Origin: BOG-994 sp049514215
Lineage (GTDB): Bacteria > Pseudomonadota > Gammaproteobacteria > Burkholderiales > Burkholderiaceae_D
Direction of reading: 5' to 3'
Length of the DNA: 64,000 nt
NCBI GenBank assembly: GCA_049514215.1
Contig: JBEKVI010000009.1
Span: 1-64,000 of the forward strand
The notes below the pieces were generated by a model. The model made no database searches. It worked only from the letters and a program-made list of their open reading frames with translations, and was not told where the DNA came from. Below, one piece after another: positions 18,589 to 27,714 of this stretch; the stretch's first letter is position 1, and each line of letters begins with the position of its first letter. The position numbers and the translations under genes were made by a program.

Positions 18589-18857
18589 TTGGTGCTACCT
18601 CACGAGGGCTGCAGCCACAAGCTCAGGCACCGCTTGGCATATGTCTTCGCGGTGTCTGCGTCGTTCGCCGCCACATTGGGTGAGGGTCGACAAGGAGCGA
18701 GCCCATGTGGCAGCATAATTAGGCTGGGGTCGGTCCGGAAGGGTTTCCCCGAAGCAGTCGCACGTTTAATCAGGTCTGATCGGTCCTAGTAACGATGCAA
18801 TCCGATGTTTGCTCAATTGATAACGCTTGAGCATTCATACCAACTGGAGCTCATGTC

Positions 18858-19148
18858 ATGGAAGTCTCGTACGGAAATAAGCCCAGCGCACTGATTCCTG
18901 CGGTGATGTCGCTAGTTGCCCTGCTTCTGTTTCTGATTCAGCTTATGACCCATGGAGCGGCTCCTGTGCGGGCTGAACGTGTGGTTGCTTATCTCTATCT
19001 GCTCCTAGTGGTGGCGCAGCTCCCTTTCATCGCATTCTTTGGATATCGGTGGTTTCGTGAAGCGCCCCTGAGAGGAATGCCGGTCGTTTTGTCCCAAGCG
19101 ATTGCTTTGGCGGCGGCGCTCGTACCAATGCATATGATGGGTTGGTAA
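18858..19148 (+). CDS. Small hypothetical membrane protein
   Basis: 96 residues with an ATG at 18858 behind CTGGAGCT. Three hydrophobic stretches are visible: ALIPAVMSLVALLLFLIQLM, VVAYLYLLLVVAQLPFIAFF and VVLSQAIALAAALVPMHMM. No family is recognised. The gene stands alone between the macroglobulin scrap and the LysR regulator. Confidence 0.6.
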   Translation: MEVSYGNKPSALIPAVMSLVALLLFLIQLMTHGAAPVRAERVVAYLYLLLVVAQLPFIAFFGYRWFREAPLRGMPVVLSQAIALAAALVPMHMMGW

Positions 19149-19269
19149 CGCGTCCGCTGGAAGCATAGTAGGAACATTCAAGTCGTCCGTGATCTAGGGC
19201 AGTATCCGGCCAGTGGCCAAGCTGTCCGCGCGCGCTACGCCTCAGGGATGAACAGTCGGATCTTTCGTG

Positions 19270-20262
19270 TCATGTCGCAAAGTTATTGGCGGCATTTGTT
19301 CCTCTTGGCAGCCGCCGCCGCGTACGTGGTGACTTGGCCGATCCAACGCGTTCATGTAACCAACCCCGGGTGATTTCGGCCTGTGCCATGAGCCACTGGC
19401 GAAAACGCTTGACCTGTGGCCGATGCAGGGCATCGGGCCGAAACCGGGCTTGAAATGCGTGATCGGTCCACTGTCCCGTTGATACCGGGAACGGCAGGCT
19501 GAACGTCCCATCCTCGACGAAAGGCGCAATCAGCGCGAGCCCGCAGATTGTGAGACCGGCATTGGCACGTACCGCCTCCAGAACCGGCCTGATGTTCTGG
19601 AAGCGCATTCCGCGATTGGGCTCCGTGCGCCGGAGCCGCTGGCTCTTGGTCCAGTTGGCCCAGTTCGGCGCCGAGGGGTCCTCCTTGTAGAAATCCAGGT
19701 GCAGCAACGGAAATCCCTCCAGGCGGTCGCGCAACGCGACGTTAGAGATGCGACGCGTGTTCTCGGGAGAACTGATCGGAAGTACATAATCTCGAAACAG
19801 CAGGTCGCCGCCCGCGTCGCTCCGCTGCGCACCAAAGCTGATCTCGCAATCAACGGCGCCAATGCGTAACGGCGTGTCACCCTCGCCATTGATGCAAAAG
19901 AGCACATGTGGATGCTCCGCACGAAAGGCATCCAGGCGCGGTTTGAGCCAGAGATCCGATAAATCCGATACTGCCGCGATGTGAATTTCGTCCCCGCGCT
20001 GCAGATTTAGCTTTGCCGCGACGGTATCCAGTTCATGGAATGCAGCGCGCAGGTGCGCCAGCGCCTCGGCGATCTCCGGGGTGGGCTGCAGGCCCGAACG
20101 GCCACGCACCACCAGTCCCATGCCGAGGTAATCCTCGAGGGCCTTTATCCGCTGGCCGACGGCCGCGGGCGTGATCCAAAGCGCACGGGCGGCAGCCTGC
20201 AACGACCCCAGCCGCAACGCCAGTTCGAGGGCCTGAAGGGACTTGAGGTGCGAGAGCGCCAT
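19270..20262 (-). CDS. LysR-family transcriptional regulator
   Basis: 330 residues. N-terminal winged HTH: SLQALELALRLGSLQAAARA, then LWITPAAVGQRIKALEDYLG. The substrate-binding domain follows from about residue 90, and the C-terminus is Arg-rich. The start codon lies only 10 bases from a perfect inverted repeat that looks like a LysR box. It is divergent from a DUF4242 gene and a di-iron protein gene, which it probably controls. Of the LysR groups it resembles GcvA-type regulators in outline, but the effector is not known. Confidence 0.92.
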   Translation of the reverse strand: MALSHLKSLQALELALRLGSLQAAARALWITPAAVGQRIKALEDYLGMGLVVRGRSGLQPTPEIAEALAHLRAAFHELDTVAAKLNLQRGDEIHIAAVSDLSDLWLKPRLDAFRAEHPHVLFCINGEGDTPLRIGAVDCEISFGAQRSDAGGDLLFRDYVLPISSPENTRRISNVALRDRLEGFPLLHLDFYKEDPSAPNWANWTKSQRLRRTEPNRGMRFQNIRPVLEAVRANAGLTICGLALIAPFVEDGTFSLPFPVSTGQWTDHAFQARFRPDALHRPQVKRFRQWLMAQAEITRGWLHERVGSAKSPRTRRRLPRGTNAANNFAT

Positions 20263-20272
20263 GGGTATACGC

Positions 20273-20287
20273 TAAAGATTATCTTTA
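20273..20287. promoter_or_regulatory. Probable LysR-binding box
   Basis: TAAAGAT-T-ATCTTTA is a perfect inverted repeat with 7-base arms. It is AT-rich, sits between the lysR start (20262) and the DUF4242 gene (20359), and fits the dyad expected at divergent LysR promoters. Confidence 0.65.
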
Positions 20288-20358
20288 TATTTGGCAAGAA
20301 ATTTTAGCTTTGCGTCGGCCACGCCGCCGCAGATAATGCCGTCAAAGGGAGGCGAGCC

Positions 20359-20643
20359 ATGGCAGCCATGCGCAGATACCTGATCGAACGCGACATAGCC
20401 GGGGTCGGAGGCATGTCTATCGTCGAATTGTGCGGCGCCGCACGCTCTTCGAACCGCGCGATCGAGCAGCTGGGTAGCGGCATTCAGTGGCAGCACAGCT
20501 TCGTTGCCGGCGACAAGATCTTCTGCATCTATCTCGCCACCGGCGAGGACGTAATAAGAAAGCATTCTGAATTAAGTGGAATCCCTATTACGCGGATTGT
20601 CGAGGTTCCCCAGATCATCGACCCCCTGACCGCGAATAACTGA
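20359..20643 (+). CDS. DUF4242 (nickel-binding SCO4226-like) domain protein
   Basis: 94 residues behind an AAAGGGAGGCGAG site. The sequence follows the DUF4242 pattern: RYLIERDIAGVGGMS near the start, IQWQHSFVAGDKIFCIYLAT in the centre, and IRKHSELSGIPITRIVEV at the end. Members are small ferredoxin-fold proteins; SCO4226 of Streptomyces binds nickel. The gene is 16 bases from the di-iron protein gene, so the two are probably one transcript under the LysR regulator. Confidence 0.85.
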   Translation: MAAMRRYLIERDIAGVGGMSIVELCGAARSSNRAIEQLGSGIQWQHSFVAGDKIFCIYLATGEDVIRKHSELSGIPITRIVEVPQIIDPLTANN

Positions 20644-20659
20644 TCAATCCGAAAGGAGC

Positions 20660-21583
20660 ATGACCATGTCCGCCCAATCAAACTATGAACACCTTCTTGA
20701 GACCTCGCAGCGCGTGAACTGGCGCCTGGAGGATCTCGTCGGAAATGGCAAGCGACTGGATTTCTCGCGCCCCTTCCTCCCAGAAACTTTCGCGCAGACG
20801 CAGCCGCTTGGATTCCTGAGTCCCTCCGAGAAGCTCACGCTGAACCATATACGCGCCCGTGGCTACCTCGCCCTCTTTGAACTGGTCGAAGCCTTCGTCG
20901 TGCCGTTCATCTCCGAGCAGGCCCATGACGGCGCGGCGGCCGAACCGTCCCGCGCACAGGCGCTTCGGCATTTTGCCGACGAGGAAGTCAAGCACCGGGA
21001 ACTCTTCAGCATCGTGTTAAAGGAATTCGACGCGACCTTCGGAACTCCTTGCCATCTCATAGGCCCTGCCGACGATATTTGCCGTGCCATCCTGGGCCAC
21101 AGCCCGCTGGGCGTCGCCATTGCCATTCTCGGGTTGGAGTGGATGTCGCAGGGCCACTATCTCGGAAGCATCAAGGACGATCAAGACCTCGACCCGCAGT
21201 TCAAGAGTCTGCTCAAGCATCACTGGATCGAGGAAGCACAGCACGCCCGGCTCGATGCCCTGGTCTTAACGTCTCTCGCCAAGCGCAGTTCCCCTGAAGA
21301 CATCGCGGCATCGATGAAGGACTATTTCGAGATTGGCGCGTTCCTCGACGGGGGATTCAGGCAGCAGGTGGCTCTGGACCTCGACGCTCTTGAAAGGGCC
21401 ATCGGCCGACAGTTGACAGATGATCAGCGTCAGCAGTTTCTCGAGGTTCAGCACCGTGCGATGCGCTGGACCTTCCTCGGGTCGGCAATGGGCAACCGGA
21501 ACTTTCTGGCCGTGCTCGCCGGCCTCAGCCAGGAAGCCGCATCACAGGTCGAGACGGCAGCCAAATCCTTCAGTCTGCATTAA
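20660..21583 (+). CDS. Ferritin-like di-iron protein, putative oxygenase
   Basis: 307 residues, start behind GAAAGGAGC. Two E-x-x-H metal motifs are visible: ADEEVKHREL at about residue 110 and IEEAQHARLD at about residue 192, with further carboxylates in FELVEAFV and ILGLEWMSQG. This E/ExxH-E/ExxH layout in a long helical protein fits non-haem di-iron enzymes of the ferritin-like superfamily, such as AurF-type N-oxygenases. Which reaction it performs is not clear. Linked to DUF4242 and a divergent LysR regulator. Confidence 0.75.
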   Translation: MTMSAQSNYEHLLETSQRVNWRLEDLVGNGKRLDFSRPFLPETFAQTQPLGFLSPSEKLTLNHIRARGYLALFELVEAFVVPFISEQAHDGAAAEPSRAQALRHFADEEVKHRELFSIVLKEFDATFGTPCHLIGPADDICRAILGHSPLGVAIAILGLEWMSQGHYLGSIKDDQDLDPQFKSLLKHHWIEEAQHARLDALVLTSLAKRSSPEDIAASMKDYFEIGAFLDGGFRQQVALDLDALERAIGRQLTDDQRQQFLEVQHRAMRWTFLGSAMGNRNFLAVLAGLSQEAASQVETAAKSFSLH

Positions 21584-21800
21584 TGGCGGTTCGCGCACTC
21601 CCGAGCCCGACTCCCGGACCGGGCTAGACCAATGAAGCCCGGCCCCTCCGTTGGCCGTAAAATTCTGGCCCTGCCATTAACGATGCTTGATAGCGCCTGC
21701 CGCGTAATCTGCAACGCTGGCGCACAGCCAATTCCGACGCTTAGACGACGACGGGGGCGCGGGGCAGTTCGGGCATTCTGGACTCACCTGCCCCTTCAAA

Positions 21801-24800
21801 TTACGTCGCGTTTCCGATGGCCTCGTCTAGCGCTGGAATCATGACGTTGTATTGATATTGAATCGCGTCGGCGCGGAGGCGTGTTAGATCTGTAACCAGA
21901 TCCTGGCCTCGTACTCCACGCCCGACGCGGGCGATGCTCCTTCCCCGTCGTATCACAAAATCGCTCAGGGCCAGTGGTTCGCTTTCTGTGTATCGCTCTA
22001 TCGATGCGCAATAGTGCTCGACGTCATCCCAAGCGCCACGTTCAAGCCCAGACTCGATCGCCTGCGCGTAGAACTCAAAATGGTTATGACTGATCGCCCC
22101 GCGCGCGAGCCGCTCTATGGCCTCTGCGTTCAGTGCAATGCGCTCGGACGTGTTGGTCGTCAGTCGAGCCAATAATCCCAGCGTGGTCGCGCCAAAGAAA
22201 TCCATGGTGTGTTCCCGGGAAAAGCGGAGTGCCTCGCGGGCCTGTTGCTCGGCGTACTCGCGGTCGCCTTCGCGAAGCGTCAGCATACTTCGGTAGGTCA
22301 AGTTCTGAGCCTCAAACCGCTTGGCACCAAGCGTCTGACAGATTTTAAGAGCAGCATCCACGTGGTCTCGGGCGAATTCGGTATCTCCGATTAGCCAGCC
22401 GGCCAAGTAAGCGACCAGGAGGCGCGCGATGGTTTCACCGCGTCGATGAGAGACCCGGTTCGCCAAGTCAATCGACTCGAGTCCGATGCTCAATGATTCT
22501 TGCAACGGGCTCTGGTAGTGCATTGACCAGCCTACCATGTGTTTGTTGGCCACCTCGATTCGACCGAGGCCATGCTGATGCGCCAAATCGACACAAAGCC
22601 TGAACTGCTCACTGGCTGAACGCATACGCCCGCTCAAATAGTACGCATCTCCCAAGCCTCCGAGGGCGTTCGCTTCCGCCTCAACGGATGCGACCTCGCG
22701 GGCGTAAAGGAGCGCCTTTTGATGCTCGGCAAGACAGTCGGACGCGCGGCCCACACCGAAATAGTAGTTTCCACGGAGATGATGAATGCGTGAGAGTTCG
22801 AATGCGAGGTGCCCGTTCGCTGCGAGGGGTTCAGCCTCGGCCAATGCTGCAAAGCCGAGTTCCGATTGGTCGACGATGCGCATCCCCTGAGCCAAGCCGA
22901 TCAGCGCCTGGCATCTTTCTGAGCTAATGTCGGTTGATTCGAGCGCGGCGCGCCAGGCTTCAATTGATGCGTTCGCTTGGCCCATCTCGTTTAAAATCAA
23001 CGCGCGCGCACTCGTCAATGAGAACCGCTCCTCCCGGTCGCCGGCAAGCACTAAGCCCCGCTCGGCGAGGGCTAACGCAGAATCATAGTGATACCGCCTG
23101 GACTCGCTTTGGCTTGCGGCCAGATAAGCGCGCGCAGCGCGCGCATGTTCGGCTCGATCGTAGTGTTGCGCCGCGAGCACGGGATCGCGTTCATGAAACC
23201 ATTCGGCGGCACAAGAGTGCAACTGACGACGCCGCGACTTTAGGAGAGACTCATAGGCGCCATCGCGAATGAGTGCATGACAGAAGAGGTAGTCCAACCC
23301 TTCGGGTCGCACTAGGAAATGTTCGACGAGAGTATCTATCCGATACCCGGGGTCGCCGATCAAGTGGCGCAGGAGCTCGAGCGAAAAGCGCTGACCCAGA
23401 ACGGCTGCGGCCTGCATCGCCTGTCGATCAGATGGCGCGAGTTGGTCCATCCTTGCCAGCACCAGCGCTTGAATCGAACCGGGTAGGCTTGTTGGGGTCG
23501 TGTCAACACTCGAGAGCAGCAACTGCTCGAGGAAAAGCGGGTTGCCTTCCGCGCGTTCCACGTAGCTGAGCGCGGAGTCTTTTGGTATCGATCCGAATTG
23601 CTCGGTCAGACATATTGCATCGTCTGGCGCCAACGGACCAAGATCAATCCCGGTCGTAGGGATTCGATGCAGCGTCGCCCGCCACCCACCAATACTGGGA
23701 TCGCCTTCGAAGCGCGTGGTCAGGGCCACCAGCAAGGGACAGTGCAATGCCGGCCCGACGATGGCGGCGAGGCGCTCAAGCGTCCAGGAGTCGGCCCAAT
23801 GGATGTCTTCAACGACCAGCAGATGAGGTCGCTCCCCGCTTGCGCGGGCCACCAGCTCGCGCAAGGTATCCAGGGTCCCTTGGCGACGCGCCTGTTCATT
23901 GATCGCGGACTGCACTGTACGCAAGGACGACGGCGGAGAAACATCGAGAAGATCACACAGAAATAGTTCGTGCTCGGGGACTGCCCGGCTCTCTTCGATC
24001 GCAGACCGTATAGCATTGCGTCGTGAGTCATCGTCGGCATTTTGCTCAATCGAAAGGAGGCTTCTTACGAGGGTGCGAATCGTGTCCCGCCCACGCTCGG
24101 CGCTGAAATCAAGGACCAGAGTGGAATGACAGGAGAACCCTTGCGCTTGGGCTATCGTGAGGAACTCGTGCCCCAGACGCGATTTGCCGATTCCCGGATC
24201 CCCTCGCAAGATGATCAAGCGACCCCGCTTTCGCTCTATGCAGGTGCGCGCCAGCGTTGTGAACAGCCTCATTTCTTCGGCCCGCCCCACCAATGGCCGA
24301 CGCGACACCTCGGCCGAAGACCGCGCGCTGCGTATTCGGTAGGGAGTGATCGGGAGCGCCTTCCCCTTCACCTTAATGGGTGATCTCGCTTCACCGCTAA
24401 AAGTGCCCGAAATCTGGTGCCAAGTATCCTGACCGACAATAATCTCGTCTGGTCCGGCGAGTCCGAGTAGTCGCGCACCCGTGTTGATCGGATCGCCCGT
24501 TACCGCGAACCGGCCATCACGCGAGTCGCTCTGACGCACGACGACCAAGCCCGTGTTGATGCCCGTATGCATGGCGAGCATTCGGCCGATCCGCGGGGCG
24601 AGCTCAGTTGCGATATCACACACCGTACGGTGCAAATCCAAAGCGGCTCGGACAGCTCGCTGCGGGTCATCGCGGCGAGCCTTCGGAACGCCAAACAAGA
24701 TCATGATTTCGTCGCCGACAAACTGGTTGACGGTGCCGCACTCCCCTTCCACGATTTCCGTGGCCATTCGCTTTATGCGACCCATGATGACCTCGACCTC

Positions 24801-25061
24801 CTCGGGGTCGAGGCACTCGTTAAGGGAGGTGTAGCCGGAAAGATCCGAGAAGACCACGGTGACTTGGCGCCGCTCCCCCTGCTCAACTGCCGATTTCGAG
24901 CTTGCAGTGGGGTTCAGTGCGTGACCACAGACGGCGCAATAGCGTTGCCCGTCTTCAAAGGTCGTCCCGCATGTTGGACATTGCCTGCCGAGCGAGCTGC
25001 CACAGTGGGTGCAGAAGCGCGCAGTCTCCGAATTGACGTGATTGCAATCGGGACAATCCAT
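21801..25061 (-). CDS. Adenylate/guanylate cyclase with zinc ribbons, AAA ATPase and TPR region
   Basis: 1086 residues. Two N-terminal zinc-ribbon pairs (CPDCNHVNSETARFCTHCG; CPTCGTTFEDGQRYCAVCG) at residues 1-47 are followed by a class III cyclase domain about 63-240. The metal-binding aspartates are in VVFSDLSGYTSL and FVGDEIMILFG. An AAA_16/NTPase domain runs about 255-600, with Walker A ILRGDPGIGKSRLG and Walker B HLLVVEDIHWADSW. TPR-like helices fill the rest to the C-terminus. This is the common cyclase-ATPase-TPR multidomain architecture; its input is unknown. It stands alone on the minus strand. Confidence 0.92.
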   Translation of the reverse strand: MDCPDCNHVNSETARFCTHCGSSLGRQCPTCGTTFEDGQRYCAVCGHALNPTASSKSAVEQGERRQVTVVFSDLSGYTSLNECLDPEEVEVIMGRIKRMATEIVEGECGTVNQFVGDEIMILFGVPKARRDDPQRAVRAALDLHRTVCDIATELAPRIGRMLAMHTGINTGLVVVRQSDSRDGRFAVTGDPINTGARLLGLAGPDEIIVGQDTWHQISGTFSGEARSPIKVKGKALPITPYRIRSARSSAEVSRRPLVGRAEEMRLFTTLARTCIERKRGRLIILRGDPGIGKSRLGHEFLTIAQAQGFSCHSTLVLDFSAERGRDTIRTLVRSLLSIEQNADDDSRRNAIRSAIEESRAVPEHELFLCDLLDVSPPSSLRTVQSAINEQARRQGTLDTLRELVARASGERPHLLVVEDIHWADSWTLERLAAIVGPALHCPLLVALTTRFEGDPSIGGWRATLHRIPTTGIDLGPLAPDDAICLTEQFGSIPKDSALSYVERAEGNPLFLEQLLLSSVDTTPTSLPGSIQALVLARMDQLAPSDRQAMQAAAVLGQRFSLELLRHLIGDPGYRIDTLVEHFLVRPEGLDYLFCHALIRDGAYESLLKSRRRQLHSCAAEWFHERDPVLAAQHYDRAEHARAARAYLAASQSESRRYHYDSALALAERGLVLAGDREERFSLTSARALILNEMGQANASIEAWRAALESTDISSERCQALIGLAQGMRIVDQSELGFAALAEAEPLAANGHLAFELSRIHHLRGNYYFGVGRASDCLAEHQKALLYAREVASVEAEANALGGLGDAYYLSGRMRSASEQFRLCVDLAHQHGLGRIEVANKHMVGWSMHYQSPLQESLSIGLESIDLANRVSHRRGETIARLLVAYLAGWLIGDTEFARDHVDAALKICQTLGAKRFEAQNLTYRSMLTLREGDREYAEQQAREALRFSREHTMDFFGATTLGLLARLTTNTSERIALNAEAIERLARGAISHNHFEFYAQAIESGLERGAWDDVEHYCASIERYTESEPLALSDFVIRRGRSIARVGRGVRGQDLVTDLTRLRADAIQYQYNVMIPALDEAIGNAT

Positions 25062-25263
25062 TTTCGGGACCGGTGGGATCCGTGAAGATCCCGACGACCG
25101 GTTTCGAAGTCCGTAAACATTGCCATAGGGGTCGTCAGGAGTACGGCTACGATCCCGCAGAAGCGCCCAGTGTAACCATACTTACCGTGTCGGGGTAGTT
25201 CTGGCGAGTTTGATCAGACTGACCGTCCTGCGGGCCGGACCCTGACTAGGCGCGCTGGCCCGC

Positions 25264-26319
25264 TCACGCGCGTGCTTCGTAAACCAGATTGAATGGGGTC
25301 TCACAGGCGCGTCGAAATTTCTTGAATCCTCCCTCCATTACGATGCGACGAATGAGTTGCTCCCCGGCCTGCGCTCCGAGGCACAGGCCCACTTCCTGGG
25401 CACGCGACGCCGGCGTACAAATGCAAGTGGAGGCCGAGTAGAAAACGCGTCCCACCGGATTCAAATTTTCTTCGAGATGGTCATGAGCGAACGGCTCGAC
25501 AATCATCCATGTCCCCCCGGGTTTCAGGGATTCGCGGATGTGGACGGCGGCGCCCACCGGGTCGCCCATGTCGTGCAGACAATCGAAGACAGTGACCAGA
25601 TCATAGTTGCCGCCTGGAAAGTCTTTCGCCTGGGCTACGTCGAAGCGAAGCCTCTCGCCGAGTCCTGCCGCCTCCGAGGACTTGCGTGCGTACATAATTG
25701 AAGGCGCGTGATAGTCGAAACCGACGAACCGTGATGCGGCGAACGCCCGGGCCATGATCATCGTCGAGGCGCCGTGCCCACAGCCAACATCGGCAACCCG
25801 AGCTCCACCTTCTAGCCGCGCAGTCACTCCGGACAGCGATGGCAGCCAGCTGTCGACAAGATGAGCCGAGTAGCCCGGTCGAAAAAATCTCTCGGTCCCA
25901 TGAAATAGCGCGGCGTCGTGTTCGTGCCACCCGACTCCCTTGCCGCTGCGAAAAGCCTCGACAATTTTTGAAATCGCCGTGAACTGGGCGACCGCAATTT
26001 GGAACGCCCCAGGGATGAAGGCTGGGCTGCCTTCCTCGGCAAGGGCGAAGGCCTGGATCTCGTTCAGGCTAAAACATTGCGTCTCGGGGTCAAAGTCGAC
26101 GTAGTTACTGGCCGCCTGGGCCGAAAGCCACTCACGAACGTAGCGTGCGTCTGTCCCTGTCTTCGCGGCCAGCGCTTCCGCGGTAGCCGGTGTACCGGCG
26201 AGCGCTTTGTACAGACCCAACTGGTCCCCTATAACGATGGTCGCCGCATGCATCGTGGCACCGAAATCGTGCACAAATGCGCCCATGAACGCATTAAGTT
26301 TAGATTCGTCGATTGCCAT
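25264..26319 (-). CDS. SAM-dependent class I methyltransferase (Rv2258c-like, with winged-helix N-domain)
   Basis: 351 residues from the ATG at 26319, which has GGGAGGC before it; the open frame runs further to 26544. An N-terminal winged-helix dimer domain (GLYKALAGTPATAEALAAK, YVREWLSAQAASNYVDFD) is followed by the SAM core: GGARVADVGCGHGASTMIMA, FVGFDYHAPSI, YDLVTVFDCLHDMGDP, LKPGGTWMIVEPF. The target is unknown. Divergent from a LuxR-type regulator 192 bases away, which may control it. Confidence 0.88.
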   Translation of the reverse strand: MAIDESKLNAFMGAFVHDFGATMHAATIVIGDQLGLYKALAGTPATAEALAAKTGTDARYVREWLSAQAASNYVDFDPETQCFSLNEIQAFALAEEGSPAFIPGAFQIAVAQFTAISKIVEAFRSGKGVGWHEHDAALFHGTERFFRPGYSAHLVDSWLPSLSGVTARLEGGARVADVGCGHGASTMIMARAFAASRFVGFDYHAPSIMYARKSSEAAGLGERLRFDVAQAKDFPGGNYDLVTVFDCLHDMGDPVGAAVHIRESLKPGGTWMIVEPFAHDHLEENLNPVGRVFYSASTCICTPASRAQEVGLCLGAQAGEQLIRRIVMEGGFKKFRRACETPFNLVYEARA

Positions 26320-26511
26320 GGCGCCTCCCTTCTCGACCCACTGTAGAAGTGATAGCCTGTAAGAGTTACTTCCAGAACCCTCGGCTTCCGTAGATTCTTC
26401 GCACAAATCCTGAATCTGATCACGGGCAGTCGCAATACGCAGCATTGCGTATGCGGTTGCTCGTCGCGCGACGAAATGAAGCTGCGGGAGACGACGCAGT
26501 GGAGAAACGTC

Positions 26512-27333
26512 ATGGGCCAACTGACGCGAGGCGATTTCGAACAAGCCCTAGAGCTGGTGCAGCGGGTTGCCGAAGCTTCGACGACCGTGGCCCTCTTCGG
26601 GGAGACCGGCGTACAGGCTGTATCGGAATTGATCGCGTCCGATTTGACGACCCTAAGCATATGCAATCTGCGCACCGGCCATCGAGAAGTCATTGGACTG
26701 CCCGGGCAACGCTTGTCACGCTCGGACATCGAGGCGTTCGATCGGCACTTCTTCACCCATCCCCTGGTCCGCTATCACGGGTTTGAAGGGGGGCACCTAC
26801 CCCAGCGCATTTCGGATTCCTTATCGGCACGCGAGTTTCGAGGTTCGGACTTGTACAACGAGTACTATCGGAAGATTGGCATTCATCACGCCATGGCCGT
26901 GCCGGTTGAAGTGGCGCAAGGTAATCTCGTGAGCTTCGTGCTGAATCGGTCATCACGGGATTTCACCGACCGAGACCGTGCTCGAGCGGACTTGGTCCGG
27001 CCGATCCTTAGTTCACTCTACAAGAGGGCATGCGCATCCACCCGACTGCAGCTCCTCGACGAGCGGTCCGAGGAGCCCGAGGGGTCGCGTGAGACTTGTC
27101 CTGGAATCTCGCCAAAGAGACCTGAGTCTGTACTGAATTCGTTGACCCGGCGGGAACGCGACGTGTTACGGTATGTCGCACTGGGGAAAACGGACCATGA
27201 TGTAGCGTCGCTGCTTGGAATTAGCCGACGCACCGTGCAAAAGCATCTGGAACACATTTACATCAAATTGGGCGTCGAGACGAGGACGGCAGCCGCTATG
27301 CGCCTTGTCTGGGAGGCAGTGCGATCTCCGTGA
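26512..27333 (+). CDS. LuxR-family transcriptional regulator with GAF-like N-domain
   Basis: 273 residues from the ATG at 26512 (TGGAGAAAC before it); an earlier in-frame ATG lies at 26476. The C-terminal HTH is clear: LNSLTRRERDVLRYVALGKT, VASLLGISRRTVQKHLEHIY, IKLGVETRTAA. The first 190 residues look like a small-molecule sensing GAF-type domain (HHAMAVPVEVAQGNLVSFVL). It is not a classical acyl-homoserine-lactone receptor by eye. Divergent from the methyltransferase gene. Confidence 0.88.
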   Translation: MGQLTRGDFEQALELVQRVAEASTTVALFGETGVQAVSELIASDLTTLSICNLRTGHREVIGLPGQRLSRSDIEAFDRHFFTHPLVRYHGFEGGHLPQRISDSLSAREFRGSDLYNEYYRKIGIHHAMAVPVEVAQGNLVSFVLNRSSRDFTDRDRARADLVRPILSSLYKRACASTRLQLLDERSEEPEGSRETCPGISPKRPESVLNSLTRRERDVLRYVALGKTDHDVASLLGISRRTVQKHLEHIYIKLGVETRTAAAMRLVWEAVRSP

Positions 27334-27714
27334 TTTCGAGTGGTTGCTGTCTAACGCCAGATTCCTCCAAGTTTTGAGGATGCCCAGTCAAGGTTCCTTG
27401 GATAAGTCGCAAAGCTCTTTCCGGGAGGCATTTAAGAGCCTAGGAATGCCCTCTCTCTCTCGCGCGCGCACGACGTTTCGATTCGAGATTTCTCAAAGAC
27501 TTTAGTTACGATTTCTTATTTCGAACGATGCACAATCGTTGCGCTTGTTTCACCAAGCTGAAGAGAGCGCTTGCACGCGGAAGGTGCGGTTCCTCACTCA
27601 TCCAGATAGTTTCAAGCCATCGATGTCCCGACGTGCCATTTTATCGATAGGCGCAGCCAGCCTGATTGCGGCTTACTTCGACTGGCCCGAGCAAACCCCA
27701 TAGGAGGAACTGAT
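27334..27714. other. Intergenic region with a possible short leader ORF
   Basis: No full gene is recognised. A 26-codon frame starting ATGTCCCGACGTGCC at 27623 ends with TAG at 27701-27703, inside the Shine-Dalgarno sequence (TAGGAGGAAC) of the next gene. Its product would be SRRAILSIGAASLIAAYF plus a short tail, which looks like a Tat/Sec signal start. It may be a leader for coupling or a remnant. Very low confidence as a gene. Confidence 0.3.

Noticed and set aside
22934..23966. Several plus-strand open frames
   Set aside because: They are antisense to the cyclase/ATPase/TPR gene and resemble nothing known.
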